Shown piece by piece: positions 1-7,147 of a DNA stretch of 21,692 nt. The first letter of the stretch is position 1, and each line of letters starts with the position of its first letter. The position numbers and the translations under genes were made by a program. The notes under the pieces were generated by a model. It did no database searches, was not told the DNA's origin, and saw nothing but the letters and a program-made list of their open reading frames with translations. The DNA comes from Marinosulfonomonas sp. PRT-SC04 (GTDB lineage: Bacteria; Pseudomonadota; Alphaproteobacteria; Rhodobacterales; Rhodobacteraceae), in contig JPUR01000215.1 in assembly GCA_001321835.1 (NCBI GenBank), positions 1-21,692 of the forward strand, read 5' to 3'.

Positions 1-640
1 TGGCGTGAACTACTCCTTGATCTAAAGGCCCGTGGCCTGAATACCCCACCTAAACTTGCGGTAGGTGATGGCGCTTTGGGGTTTTGGGCGGCATTGCGAG
101 AGGTCTTTCCCCAGACAAAAGGACAACGTTGTTGGGTTCACAAAACCGCAAATATCCTCAATAAAATGCCCAAAGCCCTGCAAGCAAAGGCAAAGGCTGA
201 TTTGCATGAAATCTGCCTTCTCGGGCATGCTCGCATGCCCTGTCAGGTTATAGATGGCGGACACCAAGGATGATGCCGGAAAAGCCTTCGACCTCTTCTG
301 TGCAAAATACCAGGTCAAATACGAAAAAGCTGTCGCCTGTCTGAAAAAAGATCGGGATGCACTCCTGACATTCTTTGATTTTCCCGCCGAGCACTGGAAA
401 CACATCCGCACCACAAATCCTATTGAAAGCACCTTTGCAACCGTCCGCCACAGAACCAAGAGAACCAAGGGCTGCCTGAAACGAAACACTGCCATGGTGA
501 TGGTCTTTAAGCTCATAAAAGAGGCTGAGAAACGATGGCTAAAATTGAGGGGCAAAAACCAATTGCCAAAACTCATTCAAGGCGTCACATTCTCCGACGG
601 GATCGAGATAATCGAAAAACAAACCAAAAGCGCCGCCTGA
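1..640 (+). pseudogene. IS256-family transposase, C-terminal part, frameshifted
   Basis: This is the 3' portion of a DDE transposase of the IS256 (mutator) family; its start lies outside the window. Frame 1 reads continuously from base 1 to a stop at 271-273, then family-like sequence resumes in another frame from 254 to the TGA at 638-640. The second catalytic Asp lies in VGDGALGFW (codon 67-69) and the catalytic Glu in TTNPIES (codon 425-427). The RCWVHKTANILNK and HWKHIRTTNPIES blocks are typical of the alphaproteobacterial branch. The two halves join cleanly if 37 nt (about 216-252) are removed, restoring LHEI-W-MADTKDD. As 37 is not a multiple of three, the enzyme is inactive unless the ribosome slips. 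A sequencing error is unlikely because many bases are extra. The family call is near certain; the first catalytic Asp is outside the window. Confidence 0.92.
216..252. repeat. 37-nt palindromic insertion inside the transposase
   Basis: These bases interrupt the transposase reading frame and have no counterpart in the family protein. The core at 223-240 is a perfect 8-bp inverted repeat (GGGCATGC and GCATGCCC) around a 2-nt spacer. The insertion changes the frame by +1 and brings in a stop. No second copy was noticed in the window. It could be a small palindromic repeat element, a footprint of an excised element, or a replication template-switch product. Confidence 0.7.
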
Positions 641-863
641 TGATCTCCGTCACCAACTTCTGCGGTTAACTCTGAAGTGAAACGGATATGCAGCGCTACA
701 AAGTAACCTTTGGGGGGCCAAATTGCCTAATCTGTTAAGCTCACTATCAAATACTGATTTTTCAAACATGTCTTTTTAGACAGGTTGATCATGCCAAGGT
801 CAACCCTAAATTGTTATGCGATCTATAAATGTAGATTGGGTTGATGGCTGACGTGCAGACAGC
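641..863. other. Gap between the IS transposase and the rplQ terminator
   Basis: This stretch holds the presumed right end of the insertion sequence, then AT-rich sequence with no convincing gene. A 6-bp inverted repeat (GGTTGA at 784-789, TCAACC at 801-806) is the only notable structure. The short reading frame that starts at 841 runs through the terminator and into antisense rplQ, and is not credible. Confidence 0.6.
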
Positions 864-889
864 AAAAAACCCCGCCCAAAGGCGAGGTT
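864..889 (-). terminator. Intrinsic terminator after rplQ
   Basis: On the minus strand, a 9-bp stem (AACCTCGCC with GGCGGGGTT, one G-U pair) closes a 4-nt loop and is followed by a run of six T. It lies 25 nt past the rplQ stop and ends the whole ribosomal cluster. Confidence 0.9.
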
Positions 890-914
890 CATTCACTTCA
901 ACAGCTGTTGAAAT

Positions 915-1337
915 CTATTCGTCAGCAGACACGTCTTCGGCTGCAACGCGAGCTTTGTCAGCAGCACCTTTGGCTGCTGGATCGCGGTCCACAAATTCAA
1001 TGATCGCCATTGGCGCCATATCACCATAACGGTAACCGGCTTTCATAACGCGCACATAACCACCGTTGCGGTCTTTGTAGCGTGGGCCAAGCACTGCGAA
1101 AAGTTTGGAAACATATTGATCTTCTTTCAGGCGCGCACGGGCCTGACGGCGGGCGTGCAAATCACCGCGTTTACCAAGCGTGATCAGCTTTTCCACGATG
1201 CGGCGCAATTCTTTGGCTTTTGGCAGCGTGGTTTTGATTTGTTCGTGCTCAATCAACGAACCCGCCATGTTAGCAAACAATGCCTTACGGTGTTCATGGG
1301 TGCGGTTTAAGCGGCGGTAGCCTCTCGCGTGGCGCAT
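915..1337 (-). CDS. rplQ: 50S ribosomal protein L17
   Basis: L17 is a 23S rRNA-binding protein of the large subunit, near the exit of the peptide tunnel. The 140-residue product starts [20 protein letters not shown] and carries the conserved Lys/Arg-rich core, then a hydrophilic tail (about residues 120-140) longer than in the 127-residue E. coli protein, as is usual in alphaproteobacteria. GAAGGA lies about nine bases before the ATG. It is the last gene of the cluster, 137 bp after rpoA and just before a strong terminator. That gap holds several hairpins, so rplQ may be expressed at a level different from rpoA. The identification is secure. Confidence 0.97.
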   Translation of the reverse strand: MRHARGYRRLNRTHEHRKALFANMAGSLIEHEQIKTTLPKAKELRRIVEKLITLGKRGDLHARRQARARLKEDQYVSKLFAVLGPRYKDRNGGYVRVMKAGYRYGDMAPMAIIEFVDRDPAAKGAADKARVAAEDVSADE

Positions 1338-1400
1338 ATTCTTAGTCCTTCTTCAGGTTTATACTTTGTCTGGCGTCCCATGCGTGGGCCACTCTCCTTG

Positions 1401-1466
1401 GGGCAGTATTGCCCAGATGTCCCCGCTACTGCGGGCATTTTATGGGGCGGATCAATGACCCGCCCC
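1401..1466 (-). other. Three small hairpins between rpoA and rplQ
   Basis: In transcription order they are: a 7-bp stem GGGGCGG/CCGCCCC with a 9-nt loop (1444-1466), a 5-bp stem CCCGC/GCGGG with a 4-nt loop (1422-1435), and a 5-bp stem GGGCA/TGCCC with a 4-nt loop (1401-1414). None has a proper T-tract. They could attenuate transcription, protect the rpoA message end or be RNase sites. The structures are seen; the role is inference. Confidence 0.5.
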
Positions 1467-1474
1467 AAGTATTC

Positions 1475-2491
1475 CTAGAATTGATCTTCGAATTTCTTTG
1501 CCAGATCTTCAATGTTCTCTGGTGGCCAATCTTCGACGTCCATGCCCAGATGCAGACCCATGCCTGACAGCACTTCTTTGATCTCGTTCAAAGATTTGCG
1601 GCCAAAGTTTGGTGTGCGGAGCATTTCGGCTTCGGTTTTTTGGATCAAGTCGCCAATGTAAACGATGTTGTCGTTTTTCAGGCAATTTGCAGAACGAACC
1701 GACAGTTCCAACTCGTCTACTTTCTTCAGCAGCAGCGGGTTGAACTCGAGGCCATCGTCTTCTTCTTGACGGTTGGCGGCTTCTGGCTCGTCGAAGTTCA
1801 CAAAGATCGACAATTGATCTTGCAAAATACGGGCCGCAAATGCGACCGCGTCTTCGGCGGTGATCGAACCGTCAGTTTCCAGCTTCAGCGTCAGCTTGTC
1901 ATAATCCAGAACTTGACCTTCACGGGTTTGCTGCACATCATAAGACACTTTGCGTACCGGTGAGTAAATCGCATCAATCGGGATCAGGCCAATAGGCGCG
2001 TCTTCTGGACGGTTATTTTCAGCCGAAACATAACCCTTACCAGTGTTCACAGTCAGCTCCATGAACAGATCCGCGCCATCGTCGAGTTGACAAATCACGT
2101 GATCTTTGTTCAAAATCTCAATGCCTGCGCTTTCCGAGATGTCACCAGCGGTCACAACCATCGGGCCTTTGGCCGAGATTGAAAGGCGCTTTGGCCCATC
2201 GACTTCCATCGACAGAGCAACACCTTTCAGATTCAGAACGATGTCTGTCACATCTTCCCGAACACCAGCGATGGTCGAAAATTCATGCAATACATTGTCG
2301 ATCTGCACACTGCTGATCGCCGCACCTTGAAGGCTGGACATCAGTACACGACGCAGGGCGTTGCCCATAGTCAGACCAAAGCCGCGCTCCAGCGGTTCCG
2401 CGATAACGGTCGCTTGTGTTGCAGGGTTTGCACCTGGTGTCACAACCAGTTGCGTTGGCTTAATCAGTTCTTGCCAGTTTTTGTGGATCAT
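1475..2491 (-). CDS. rpoA: DNA-directed RNA polymerase alpha subunit
   Basis: This is the 338-residue alpha subunit, whose dimer nucleates assembly of RNA polymerase and whose C-terminal domain contacts UP elements and activators. Residues 1 to about 235 form the N-terminal assembly domain ([18 protein letters not shown], then VLHEF and GVREDVTDI). An acidic linker with [10 protein letters not shown] follows, then the helix-hairpin-helix C-terminal domain with [10 protein letters not shown] and [16 protein letters not shown], which correspond to the DNA-contacting surface. The start is MIHKNW at 2491: GGAGG lies 8 nt upstream, while the ATG five codons earlier would overlap that site. rpsD, which lies between rpsK and rpoA in enterobacteria, is absent here, as in other alphaproteobacteria. 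Confidence 0.98.
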   Translation of the reverse strand: MIHKNWQELIKPTQLVVTPGANPATQATVIAEPLERGFGLTMGNALRRVLMSSLQGAAISSVQIDNVLHEFSTIAGVREDVTDIVLNLKGVALSMEVDGPKRLSISAKGPMVVTAGDISESAGIEILNKDHVICQLDDGADLFMELTVNTGKGYVSAENNRPEDAPIGLIPIDAIYSPVRKVSYDVQQTREGQVLDYDKLTLKLETDGSITAEDAVAFAARILQDQLSIFVNFDEPEAANRQEEDDGLEFNPLLLKKVDELELSVRSANCLKNDNIVYIGDLIQKTEAEMLRTPNFGRKSLNEIKEVLSGMGLHLGMDVEDWPPENIEDLAKKFEDQF

Positions 2492-2499
2492 GTGTGTCG

Positions 2500-2504
2500 C
2501 CTCC
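2500..2504 (-). promoter_or_regulatory. rpoA Shine-Dalgarno site that fixes the start
   Basis: GGAGG ends 8 nt before the ATG at 2491-2489. The upstream in-frame ATG at 2506-2504 overlaps this site and has no site of its own, so the shorter protein is the real one. Confidence 0.85.
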
Positions 2505-2510
2505 ATTCAA

Positions 2511-2540
2511 GTTTTCGGATCATGTCCCAAGTCCGAAAAC
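2511..2540 (-). other. Hairpin just upstream of the rpoA ribosome binding site
   Basis: A perfect 9-bp stem (GTTTTCGGA with TCCGAAAAC, extendable by one G-U pair) closes a loop of about 10-12 nt. It lies in the 116-nt gap between rpsK and the rpoA start and ends 6 nt before the rpoA GGAGG. It lacks a T-tract, so it is more likely an RNA structure affecting rpoA translation or message processing than a terminator. Confidence 0.6.
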
Positions 2541-2607
2541 GCCCGAGGTAAAAATGACGAACCCGGGCCCGTGGAAAACCCCACCAGCCCGAGCGTTAGA
2601 GAGTGGC

Positions 2608-2997
2608 TTAGACGCGGCGCCGTTTTGGCGGCCGACAGCCGTTGTGTGCAATTGGCGTAACATCAGTAATAGCTGTGATGTTCAGGCCGATTGCCGCAAA
2701 AGCGCGCAGCGCTGATTCACGGCCCGAACCTGGACCCTGGATCAAGACTTCCAGCGTCTTCACGCCGTGCTCTTGTGCTTTTTTACCAGCGTCTTCGGCA
2801 GCCATTTGTGCGGCATACGGTGTGGATTTACGTGAGCCTTTAAAGCCCATTGTACCAGCCGATGACCATGCAATTGCGTTGCCTTGAACGTCCGAAATCA
2901 GGATCTTAGTGTTGTTGAACGACGAGTTAACGTGTGCAACACCAGAGGCGATATTCTTGCGGACTTTTTTCTTTGTACGTGTTTTTTCGCGTGCCAT
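2608..2997 (-). CDS. rpsK: 30S ribosomal protein S11
   Basis: S11 sits on the platform of the small subunit near the 690 and 790 loops of 16S rRNA, next to the E site. The 129-residue product has the family core ([45 protein letters not shown]) and the basic end [12 protein letters not shown]. The Asn-Gly in that end is the position known to form isoaspartate in E. coli S11. It begins 12 nt after rpsM and is clearly co-transcribed with it. Its length matches the family. Confidence 0.98.
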   Translation of the reverse strand: MAREKTRTKKKVRKNIASGVAHVNSSFNNTKILISDVQGNAIAWSSAGTMGFKGSRKSTPYAAQMAAEDAGKKAQEHGVKTLEVLIQGPGSGRESALRAFAAIGLNITAITDVTPIAHNGCRPPKRRRV

Positions 2998-3009
2998 TGA
3001 TCAAGCCTC

Positions 3010-3378
3010 CTATTTCTTCTTACCAGCAATAGCCCGTGCAGGGCCTTTGCGAGTACGAGCGTTGGTGTGCGTACGTTGGCCACGTACCGGCATGCCGCGA
3101 CGGTGACGAATGCCACGGTAGCAACCAAGATCCATCAGACGTTTGATGTTCATCTGGGTCTCGCGACGCAAATCGCCTTCAACATTACAGTTGGCGTCGA
3201 TGTGTTCGCGGATCAGCAGAACCTCGGCATCTGACAAATCGTTAACACGACGGGTTACGTCGATTTTAACGGCTTCGCAGATAGCTTCGGCGGTCGTTGT
3301 GCCAATACCAGTGATATAAGTTAGGGCGATCGGGACCCGTTTATGGGTCGGGATATTTACGCCGGCAATACGTGCCAC
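3010..3378 (-). CDS. rpsM: 30S ribosomal protein S13
   Basis: S13 is in the head of the small subunit, contacts P-site tRNA through its tail and forms bridges with L5. The 122-residue product starts [20 protein letters not shown], carries the helix-two-turn-helix [14 protein letters not shown], the [21 protein letters not shown] block and a basic tail ending GKKK. It is the first gene of the alpha cluster here, 199 bp from adk, with its own likely promoter. The gene rpmJ (L36), found at this place in enterobacteria, is not present. AAGGA lies about 9 nt before the ATG. Confidence 0.98.
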   Translation of the reverse strand: MARIAGVNIPTHKRVPIALTYITGIGTTTAEAICEAVKIDVTRRVNDLSDAEVLLIREHIDANCNVEGDLRRETQMNIKRLMDLGCYRGIRHRRGMPVRGQRTHTNARTRKGPARAIAGKKK

Positions 3379-3435
3379 GTGTCACATTCCTTTTTGTTGC
3401 GGCTCCGTAATACCAGAGCCTTTTTTCACAACCAA

Positions 3436-3460
3436 AGCCCGAAGGTTAACCTTGCGGGCT
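3436..3460 (-). other. Hairpin in the adk-rpsM gap
   Basis: Minus-strand arms AGCCCG-C-AAG and CTT-CGGGCT pair around GTTAAC, with one bulged base. TTTGGTTGTG follows, which is a poor T-tract. A second, weaker 5-bp stem (GGCTC/GAGCC) lies at 3401-3420. They may form a weak terminator for adk transcripts, or the leader structure of the rpsM transcript. Confidence 0.5.
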
Positions 3461-3535
3461 GTCGTTGAATTTCAAAATCGAACCGCTCCAACCATCACGT
3501 GATTAAGTATGATGATTCTAGCGTCGAAGTGTTGT

Positions 3536-3564
3536 GATTTATGAGGTTTTAGAGAGGCGGTCAA
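3536..3564 (-). promoter_or_regulatory. Candidate promoter for rpsM-rpsK-rpoA-rplQ
   Basis: TTGACC (3564-3559) is separated by exactly 17 nt from TAAATC (3541-3536). The -35 matches the sigma70 consensus at five of six positions; the -10 is weak. It lies about 160 nt upstream of rpsM. The E-box-like palindrome ATCACGTGAT (3494-3503) lies just downstream. Confidence 0.45.
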
Positions 3565-3577
3565 GGGGCGATGCCGC

Positions 3578-4219
3578 TTAGTTTAGCGCCGCCTTAATCG
3601 CGCCCGCAACTTCTTCGATTTCACCTAAGCCATTCACCGAGCACAGATCACCTTTAGCATGGTAATAGCCAACCAACGGCGATGTCTTTTTATAGTATTC
3701 CATCAACCGCGTGCGCAACGCATCTTCATTGTCATCGGCGCGGCGCCGCATGTCACTTTCGCCACATTTATCGCACGTATCAGCGGTTTTTGGTGGCTTG
3801 GTTTCGCTATGATAAACCTCGCCGCAATTGCCACAGGTGAAACGGCCGGTGATCCGCGCGACCAGCGCCTCGTCATCGACCCGCATTTCGATCACAGCGT
3901 CCAGAGTTTTGCCGTATTTCGCCAATAATACCCCCAGCGCATCAGCCTGCCCCAAAGTCCGCGGAAAGCCATCAAAGATAAACCCGCCGCCATTGTCGCC
4001 CTGCAACTTTGCCTCGATCAAACCAATCACGATCTCATCGGTCACAAGCTGCCCCGTCGCCATCACTTCGGCAACAAGCATCCCCATCTCGGACCCACTC
4101 TCCTTAGCTTCACGCAGCATATCGCCGGTTGAAAGTTGGGTCATGCCACGTTCATCTACCAAACGCCGCGCTTGAGTGCCTTTGCCAGCACCGGGTGGTC
4201 CGAGAAGGATAATATTCAT
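3578..4219 (-). CDS. adk: Adenylate kinase, zinc-type LID
   Basis: Adenylate kinase balances cytosolic nucleotides by converting ATP and AMP to two ADP. The 213-residue enzyme has the P-loop GPPGAGKGT (residues 7-15), the AMP-binding STGDMLR region, FDGFPRT (82-88) and a LID with four cysteines in CxxC pairs (129, 132, 149, 152), the arrangement that binds zinc in long-form adenylate kinases. E. coli Adk lacks these cysteines. Its ATG overlaps the secY stop by 4 nt (ATGA), so it is probably translated by coupling to secY. The gene order secY-adk is widespread in bacteria. The catalytic residues visible appear intact. Confidence 0.98.
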   Translation of the reverse strand: MNIILLGPPGAGKGTQARRLVDERGMTQLSTGDMLREAKESGSEMGMLVAEVMATGQLVTDEIVIGLIEAKLQGDNGGGFIFDGFPRTLGQADALGVLLAKYGKTLDAVIEMRVDDEALVARITGRFTCGNCGEVYHSETKPPKTADTCDKCGESDMRRRADDNEDALRTRLMEYYKKTSPLVGYYHAKGDLCSVNGLGEIEEVAGAIKAALN

Positions 4220-5571
4220 TTTCTGCTAGTCACCTTATTGCGGCGCTTTTTACCACGCAGTTGAGATTTCTCAATCAGGCCTTCGTATTGTTGGGCCAAC
4301 ATATGCGATTGTACCTGCTGGATTGTATCCATCGTTACGGAAACCACAATCAACACCGACGTACCGCCAAAATAAAACGGGATCGAGAATTGGCTGCGCA
4401 GGATTTCTGGTAGCAACGCGACGGCGGCCAAATAGGCCGACCCCACCACCAACAAACGAGTCACAACATAATCGAGGTATTCAGCGGTCTTTTTGCCGGG
4501 CCGAATGCCTGGCACGAAACCGTTCTGGTTTTTCAGATTATCCGCCACATCTTCAGTCTTGAACGCCACGTTGTAGGTGTAGAAAAATGTGAAGAAGACA
4601 ATCATCACCGTAAAGAACAACAGATACAGCGGCTGACCAGGTCCAAAATAGGCCAAAATGGTCGACATCACCGGGCCCGTCGATTGACCGGAAAACGTGG
4701 CAACCGTGGTTGGCAACAGCAACAGCGATGAGGCAAAGATCGCAGGGATAACACCGGCTGGGTTAACCTTAATCGGCAGGTGTGAACTGCTGCCATCATA
4801 AACCTTCATGCCAACTTGACGCCGCGGGTACTGAATGTGGATTTTGCGCAAGGCGCGCTCCATAAACACCACGAAGGCAATCACCGCAATCACCATCACA
4901 ATCACCGCAATAATCACAACGGGGCTGATATTTCCCGAGCGACCCTGTGCCAAAAACTGTGCGATTGCCGCGGGGATTTCCGCAACAATGCCGACAAAAA
5001 TGATCAGTGAAATGCCGTTACCGATGCCGCGCGCGGTGATTTGCTCACCCAGCCACATCAGGAACATGGTGCCGCCAACCAGTGTGATCACGGTGGCTGC
5101 TTCAAAATACAGACCGGGGTTGCTAACAAGATCGCCTGCCTCAAGCGACTTGGCCAGACCAAAGGCTTGGAATGTGGCCAGCAATACAGTGCCGTAGCGA
5201 GTGTATTGGTTGATCTTTTTGCGGCCCTGTTCGCCTTCTTTTTTCAACTGTTCCAGCGGTGGCCACATGGACGTGAGCAGCTGGATAATGATCGAGGCGG
5301 AAATGTAGGGCATAATTCCGAGAGCAAAAATGCCCATCCTCCCCAGTGCACCACCGGTGAACATTTGCAGCATGCCGCCAAGGCCGCCGGAAATATCTTG
5401 CATAAAAGTCCGGAGTGCTGAGCCATCAATGCCGGGAACCGGAATAAAGGTTCCCAAACGGTAAACCATCAACAAACCGATGGTGAAAAGAATACGGCTA
5501 CGGAGTTCGCCTGACTTGGAAAAGGCGCCCCAGCTCATGTTGGCTGCCATTTGTTCTGCTGCGGATGCCAT
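4216..5571 (-). CDS. secY: Protein translocase channel subunit SecY
   Basis: SecY is the pore of the SecYEG translocon in the inner membrane. The 451-residue protein shows the expected ten hydrophobic segments, with [12 protein letters not shown] near the first, [15 protein letters not shown] in the second, and [11 protein letters not shown] midway. Basic cytosolic loops used for SecA and ribosome binding are visible: [21 protein letters not shown] and the C-terminal [13 protein letters not shown] lies 7 nt before the ATG. It follows rplO after a 105-bp gap that contains a strong hairpin, and overlaps adk by 4 nt. An rplO-secY pairing is usual; here the two are slightly decoupled. Confidence 0.98.
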   Translation of the reverse strand: MASAAEQMAANMSWGAFSKSGELRSRILFTIGLLMVYRLGTFIPVPGIDGSALRTFMQDISGGLGGMLQMFTGGALGRMGIFALGIMPYISASIIIQLLTSMWPPLEQLKKEGEQGRKKINQYTRYGTVLLATFQAFGLAKSLEAGDLVSNPGLYFEAATVITLVGGTMFLMWLGEQITARGIGNGISLIIFVGIVAEIPAAIAQFLAQGRSGNISPVVIIAVIVMVIAVIAFVVFMERALRKIHIQYPRRQVGMKVYDGSSSHLPIKVNPAGVIPAIFASSLLLLPTTVATFSGQSTGPVMSTILAYFGPGQPLYLLFFTVMIVFFTFFYTYNVAFKTEDVADNLKNQNGFVPGIRPGKKTAEYLDYVVTRLLVVGSAYLAAVALLPEILRSQFSIPFYFGGTSVLIVVSVTMDTIQQVQSHMLAQQYEGLIEKSQLRGKKRRNKVTSRK

Positions 5572-5594
5572 TTAGGGCCTCGTTGTTAAATGAT

Positions 5595-5628
5595 AACGCC
5601 GCCTACCGGTTTCCCAGTTGGCGGCGTT
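5595..5628 (-). other. Strong hairpin between rplO and secY
   Basis: Arms AACGCCGCC (5595-5603) and GGCGGCGTT (5620-5628) give a perfect 9-bp GC-rich stem with a 16-nt loop. On the minus strand ATCATTTAAC follows, which is not a good T-tract. It starts 49 nt past the rplO stop and ends about 23 nt before the secY ATG. It may be an attenuator, an RNase site or a message stabiliser. Confidence 0.6.
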
Positions 5629-5676
5629 TGGAAAACTTAAATCTATGTAAGCACCCAGACGGCTGCTCACAAGGCC

Positions 5677-6162
5677 TTATTCAGCTTCGGCGGCCGCCTT
5701 TGGCGCGGTTGTGACTTTTAGTGAGCCACCGGCCTTTTCAACAGCTTCAATTGCAGACTTGGAAGCGCCTGTAACTTCGAGCGTCACCTTGGATGTGATC
5801 TCGCCTTTGGCAAGCATCCGAACACCGTCAAGAATGCGGCGAATAACGCCAGCCTCCAGAAGAGCTTGCTCTGTGATGGTTTTCTTGGCATCCAGTTTTT
5901 TAGCGTCGATGAATTTTTGCAGGATGTTCAGGTTAACCACGGCATAGCTTTTCCGGTTGCGGCTATTAAAGCCACGCTTTGGCAAACGTTGGTACAAAGG
6001 CATTTGACCGCCTTCAAAACCTTTGATCGCCACACCCGAACGGGATTTTTGCCCCTTGATACCACGGCCACCGGTTTTACCAGTGCCAGAACCTGGACCA
6101 CGACCAATGCGTTTGCGGGATTTTGTTGCGCCTGGATTGTCGCGCAGTTCGTTCAGTTTCAT
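5677..6162 (-). CDS. rplO: 50S ribosomal protein L15
   Basis: L15 is a late-assembling large-subunit protein that reaches into 23S rRNA. The product from the chosen start is 161 residues: [26 protein letters not shown], then a Gly/Lys/Arg-rich extended arm, then a globular C-terminal domain and an Ala/Glu tail ([10 protein letters not shown]). A longer frame reaches back to 6210, but AAGGAG lies 8 nt before 6162 and family proteins begin MKLNEL. It heads the rplO-secY-adk unit, is preceded by a promoter-like site, and is separated from rpmD by a terminator and the DUF3461-like gene, which is unusual compared with the E. coli rpmD-rplO junction. Confidence 0.97.
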   Translation of the reverse strand: MKLNELRDNPGATKSRKRIGRGPGSGTGKTGGRGIKGQKSRSGVAIKGFEGGQMPLYQRLPKRGFNSRNRKSYAVVNLNILQKFIDAKKLDAKKTITEQALLEAGVIRRILDGVRMLAKGEITSKVTLEVTGASKSAIEAVEKAGGSLKVTTAPKAAAEAE

Positions 6163-6170
6163 ATCGCTCT

Positions 6171-6176
6171 CTCCTT
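6171..6176 (-). promoter_or_regulatory. rplO Shine-Dalgarno site that fixes the start
   Basis: AAGGAG lies 8 nt before the ATG at 6162-6160 and rules in the 161-residue L15 over the 177-residue frame beginning at 6210. Confidence 0.85.
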
Positions 6177-6255
6177 GCCGGATATGGTCGCGAGCGTAAG
6201 GACCAACCACGGCTGTAAATTATGATTCTATGGCATTTTAATGCACCACTTGGCG

Positions 6256-6284
6256 CGTATAGACGGATGCGCCGGCAGGATCAA
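6256..6284 (-). promoter_or_regulatory. Candidate promoter for rplO-secY-adk
   Basis: TTGATC (6284-6279) and TATACG (6261-6256) are separated by exactly 17 nt. The -10 and the spacer length are identical to those of the strong promoter before rpsL. The predicted transcript would start near 6249, giving a leader of about 87 nt before rplO. The site lies in the 184-bp gap after the DUF3461-like gene. Confidence 0.5.
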
Positions 6285-6346
6285 GGGCCAGATTAATCCA
6301 GCCCCGTCCCTTTCACTATCGATCAGATCAGCCTGCCACACCGTGA

Positions 6347-6739
6347 CTAGTCCAGCGTGTCGATCATTTTGGACAAATGTGCGATGCGCTCACTCATTTC
6401 AGTCTGCAATTCAGACAGCTCCTGGTGCAATATTTCCTTCGTCGCGGCCGTGCGCTTACCATCGGACAACAAAGCATCCAACTCGGCGATTGCGCGCAGA
6501 AGGATCGGTGATATCTCGTAACGGATGGCTTGAGTGCCGCGCAATTCGGAGCCTGGCATTGGTTTGCCAAGGCGCTTAAACTCATAGCGCCTACGTTTTG
6601 GCAGGAACGAGCCTTTTGGGCGCCGGTAATTGATTTTCAAAACGTCCATGTCTTCGGAGACATGGACCGCAGCATAATGAATGATTTGTTCGGGATTAAG
6701 CACGCCCATCTCAGTTAGGTTCGGGGTCTTGGTTTTCAT
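6347..6739 (-). CDS. DUF3461-like protein of unknown function
   Basis: The function is unknown. The 130-residue product resembles the DUF3461 family as I remember it. It has a short N-terminal stretch with LTEMGVLNPEQIIHYA, then a core with VLKINYRRPKGSFLP and a basic YEFKR, then a helical second half with YEISPILLRAIAELDALL and a long predicted helix to the end (KEILHQELSELQTEMSERIAHL). It has no signal peptide or membrane segment and is probably cytosolic. AAGGA lies about 10 nt before the ATG. It lies on the ribosomal strand between rpmD and rplO, behind a strong terminator and a candidate promoter of its own, so it is in the cluster but probably not in the same message. Its position suggests, without proving, a growth- or translation-linked role. 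The family assignment is from pattern memory and has not been tested by a search. Confidence 0.75.
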   Translation of the reverse strand: MKTKTPNLTEMGVLNPEQIIHYAAVHVSEDMDVLKINYRRPKGSFLPKRRRYEFKRLGKPMPGSELRGTQAIRYEISPILLRAIAELDALLSDGKRTAATKEILHQELSELQTEMSERIAHLSKMIDTLD

Positions 6740-6797
6740 CTGCGCGTTCCTTGTGATTTTACACTGTAGAATATTATTTTTAGCTGGGCCGTCCCCT

Positions 6798-6825
6798 ATG
6801 CTAACATTGATATGCCAATATTCAA
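6798..6825 (-). promoter_or_regulatory. Candidate promoter for the DUF3461-like gene
   Basis: TTGAAT (6825-6820) and TAGCAT (6803-6798) are separated by 16 nt; each hexamer matches consensus at four positions. The site lies between the rpmD terminator and the gene. The surrounding 117 bp is AT-rich, which fits a promoter region but also raises the chance of a false match. Confidence 0.35.
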
Positions 6826-6855
6826 AATACCTATTACTCTCGCCGCTAATGCAAT

Positions 6856-6888
6856 AAAAAACGCCCCGAGGCTCCCCGAGGCGTTTTT
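6856..6888 (-). terminator. Strong intrinsic terminator after rpmD
   Basis: Arms AAAAACGCC and GGCGTTTTT form a 9-bp stem that can extend inward through GC-rich pairs, and a run of six T follows on the minus strand. The element also has five T on the plus strand and could act in both directions. It begins 58 nt past the rpmD stop and splits the spc cluster. Confidence 0.9.
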
Positions 6889-6946
6889 GATCGTACCACC
6901 CGAAATCTTCAAAAGACCTCAGAGTGTTTTCTTTTTAAGACCGCGA

Positions 6947-7135
6947 TTAACCGCGTTCCTCAATGATTTTCACCATGTGCGAGATTTTGTTGACCATGCC
7001 GCGAACTGCGGGTGTGTCTTCAAGTTCACGCGTCTTGTGCATCTTGTTCAAACCCAAGCCAATCAATGTTTGGCGCTGTTTGGCCGCACGTCGAATTGGT
7101 GATCCGGTTTGTTTGACAACGATAGTTTTAGCCAT
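6947..7135 (-). CDS. rpmD: 50S ribosomal protein L30
   Basis: L30 is a small late-assembly protein of the large subunit, absent from some bacteria but present here. The 62-residue product has the family's alpha-beta core: [41 protein letters not shown] (shown in the frame as two blocks around [12 protein letters not shown]), then [14 protein letters not shown]. Its length agrees with the family (about 60). It starts 12 nt after rpsE, with AGGGGA before the ATG. It is the last gene of its transcription unit because a strong terminator follows. Confidence 0.97.
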   Translation of the reverse strand: MAKTIVVKQTGSPIRRAAKQRQTLIGLGLNKMHKTRELEDTPAVRGMVNKISHMVKIIEERG

Positions 7136-7147
7136 CTGATCAGTCCC

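Larger units (their letters stand above)
1..672 (+). mobile_element. IS256-family insertion sequence, right part
   Basis: The element carrying the broken transposase enters from the left edge. Its right terminal inverted repeat is expected within a few tens of bases after the transposase stop, so the end is placed near 672. That end is an inference: the left inverted repeat and the target duplication are not in the window, so neither can be compared. The element sits about 190 bp downstream of the rplQ terminator and in the opposite orientation to the ribosomal genes. Confidence 0.45.

Noticed and set aside
254..640. Separate 128-residue gene starting at 254
   Set aside because: It is the continuation of the broken transposase and lacks one of the catalytic Asp-containing segments; the ATG is an internal Met codon.
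841..1029. 62-residue plus-strand frame over the rplQ terminator
   Set aside because: It covers the terminator hairpin and is antisense to rplQ.
2492..2506. Upstream ATG giving a 343-residue alpha subunit
   Set aside because: It overlaps the GGAGG that serves the MIHKNW start and adds residues not seen in the family.
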